Origin: an uncultured Clostridia bacterium
GTDB lineage: Bacteria > Bacillota > Clostridia > Oscillospirales > Ruminococcaceae
Reading direction: 5' to 3'
Length of the DNA stretch: 7,163 nt
NCBI GenBank assembly: GCA_937871145.1
Contig: CALMXN010000055.1
Location: 1-7,163, forward strand
The position numbers and the translations under genes are program-made. The notes below the pieces were generated by a model. That model saw only the letters and a program-made list of their open reading frames with translations, was not told where the DNA came from and did not search any database. Positions within the stretch are counted from its first letter, which is position 1. The number at the start of each line of letters is the position of its first letter. Shown here piece by piece: positions 5,852-7,163 of this stretch.

Positions 5852-7163
5852 ATGGAAGATTTAACTTTATATGAGATAATAAAGGCTGTCGAGGGAAGCT
5901 ATGGTTATCCAAGTACAGAAATTATATCTTCTGTTTCAACAGATACAAGAAAAATTACGAAGGGCTGTGTATTCATCGCCCTTCGTGGTGATAAATTTGA
6001 TGGACATGATTTTGCAAAACAGGCTATGGAGCTTGGCGCAACAGCAGTAATTACAGAAAGACCAGTTGAAGGTGCAAGATGTATTATTGTTGATAATACA
6101 AAAAAGGCACTTGCTGATATTGCTGGATATTACAGAAGCAGATTCAGCCCTGTATTGGTTGGTATTACAGGAAGTGTAGGTAAGACAACAACAAAGGAAA
6201 TGACTGCTCTTGTGCTGTCTGGAAAATATTTGACACTCAAGACAGAGGGTAACTTCAATAATGAAATTGGACTTCCTCATACTTTGCTTAAGCTTTCTTC
6301 AGATCACGAAGCTGCGGTTATTGAAATGGGTATGTCCGACTTTGGTGAGATTTCATTATTGTCGCAGATTTCACGCCCTACTATTGCGGTAATAACAAAT
6401 ATAGGCTATTCTCATATAGAGAACCTCGGTTCAAGAGAAGGAATTTTAAAAGCTAAGCTTGAAATTCTCGACGGAACATCTCATGATGCTCCACTTATTC
6501 TTAACGGCGATGATGACATGCTGTCAAAACTCAAGGATGAGCTTAACCGTGATATAGTTTATTATGGTATTGAAAATCCGAATGTTGACGTTAGAGCAAC
6601 TGAAATTGAAACCAATGATGGCGTAACAACCTTTGTTATAAATTATTGGGGTAAGAAAATCAGTGCAAAGCTTAATTGTGTTGGCATACACAATGTCCTC
6701 GATTCATTGGCAGCCTTTTCTGTCGGAATAATGGCAGAAATTGAACCTGAACAGATTATTGATTCTCTTGATGAATTTATACCATCAGGTTTAAGACAAA
6801 GCATTGTAAAAAAAGGTGAACAAACATTAATTATAGATTGCTACAATGCAGCACCTGATTCAATAAAAGCTTCACTTGCAATTCTTTCTCAGCTTACACC
6901 AATGCCAGGCGGAAGAAGAATAGCAGTGCTTGGCGATATGCTGGAGCTTGGCTCACTGTCACAGCAGCTTCACGAAGAAGTAGGAACATATGTAGCAGAT
7001 TCAAAGACAGATATTCTTGTCTGTTATGGTAATGATTCAAAGTATATTGCTGAAAAAGCAAAAGAACTTGGTATTATCAATAGTAAATACTTTTCAGATA
7101 AATCTGAAATTGTCGGCTATTTAAAGGAAAATATAAGAAAAAATGACCTTCTGCTCTTTAAGG
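5852..7163 (+). CDS. murF: UDP-N-acetylmuramoyl-tripeptide--D-alanyl-D-alanine ligase MurF (3' end missing)
   Basis: MurF is the last cytoplasmic ligase of precursor synthesis and adds D-Ala-D-Ala to the UDP-MurNAc-tripeptide at the cost of ATP. The frame stays open for 437 codons to the window edge. The N-terminal domain contains FDGHDF (49-54). The ATPase domain has the P-loop GITGSVGKTTTKE (from 104, Lys111), EGNFNNEIGLP, EMGMSDFGEI, and NIGYSHIENLGS followed by AKLEI with the expected carbamylated Lys202. The C-terminal domain has GLRQSI, YNAAPDS (331-337) and LGDMLELG (360-367). The last residues, KNDLLLFK, correspond to the strand just before the conserved KGSRxxxME tail, so only about 15-25 residues are missing. 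ATG 5852 is preceded by GAGG at 5 nt. YNAAPDS differs from the common YNANPDS, a position that also varies in other MurFs. The gene is cut by the window, with no sign of real damage. Confidence 0.96.
   Translation, partial: MEDLTLYEIIKAVEGSYGYPSTEIISSVSTDTRKITKGCVFIALRGDKFDGHDFAKQAMELGATAVITERPVEGARCIIVDNTKKALADIAGYYRSRFSPVLVGITGSVGKTTTKEMTALVLSGKYLTLKTEGNFNNEIGLPHTLLKLSSDHEAAVIEMGMSDFGEISLLSQISRPTIAVITNIGYSHIENLGSREGILKAKLEILDGTSHDAPLILNGDDDMLSKLKDELNRDIVYYGIENPNVDVRATEIETNDGVTTFVINYWGKKISAKLNCVGIHNVLDSLAAFSVGIMAEIEPEQIIDSLDEFIPSGLRQSIVKKGEQTLIIDCYNAAPDSIKASLAILSQLTPMPGGRRIAVLGDMLELGSLSQQLHEEVGTYVADSKTDILVCYGNDSKYIAEKAKELGIINSKYFSDKSEIVGYLKENIRKNDLLLFK

Noticed and set aside
6842..6862. YNAAPDS in MurF as a sign of an inactive enzyme
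   Set aside because: The equivalent position varies in functional MurFs (for example YNAS or YNAN forms), and all other catalytic motifs are intact.
1..7163. CRISPR arrays, tRNA or rRNA genes, insertion sequences, phage or defence genes
   Set aside because: No spaced repeats of the right size, no RNA gene motifs and no transposase or phage-like proteins were seen. Nearly all of the window is accounted for by six conserved genes.

Overview
The window is the front end of a bacterial division and cell wall (dcw) cluster. All genes are on the + strand and in the classic order: mraZ, rsmH (mraW), an ftsL-type gene, a PASTA-containing class B penicillin-binding protein, murE, and murF (cut by the right edge). 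The DNA is A/T-rich with strong AGGAGG-type ribosome binding sites. MurE carries the DNPR motif of meso-diaminopimelate-adding enzymes, and the PBP has C-terminal PASTA domains. Together these suggest a low-GC Bacillota, most likely a Clostridia member of the Ruminococcus/Oscillospirales type. That placement is inferred from protein style and was not tested by a search.

Layout. Positions 1-25 match the 3' part of the Illumina TruSeq read-2 adapter, so they are not genomic and genuine sequence starts at about 26. Positions 26-85 hold no gene that I can see. A sigma-A-type promoter (86-114) is followed at the expected transcription start by three 10-bp-spaced GTGG boxes (121-150), the probable MraZ operator. 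mraZ (178-609, TTG start) and rsmH (628-1554) follow, then ftsL (1560-2030) only 5 nt after rsmH. A 114-nt gap (2031-2144) contains nested inverted repeats and a possible weak promoter. The PBP gene (2145-4364), murE (4387-5832) and murF (5852 to the edge) follow with gaps of 22 and 19 nt.

How the genes work together. MraZ is the cluster's transcriptional regulator and probably represses its own promoter. RsmH methylates 16S rRNA. The FtsL-like protein and the PBP are membrane components of the septal wall machine. MurE and MurF make the last two cytoplasmic additions to the peptidoglycan stem peptide (meso-DAP, then D-Ala-D-Ala), supplying the precursor that the PBP crosslinks.

I found no previously undescribed system here: the gene content is conserved housekeeping. 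The points worth checking are the adapter remnant, the MraZ operator phased with the promoter, the structured gap before the PBP gene, a possible hairpin presenting the murE ribosome binding site, and several start-site corrections.
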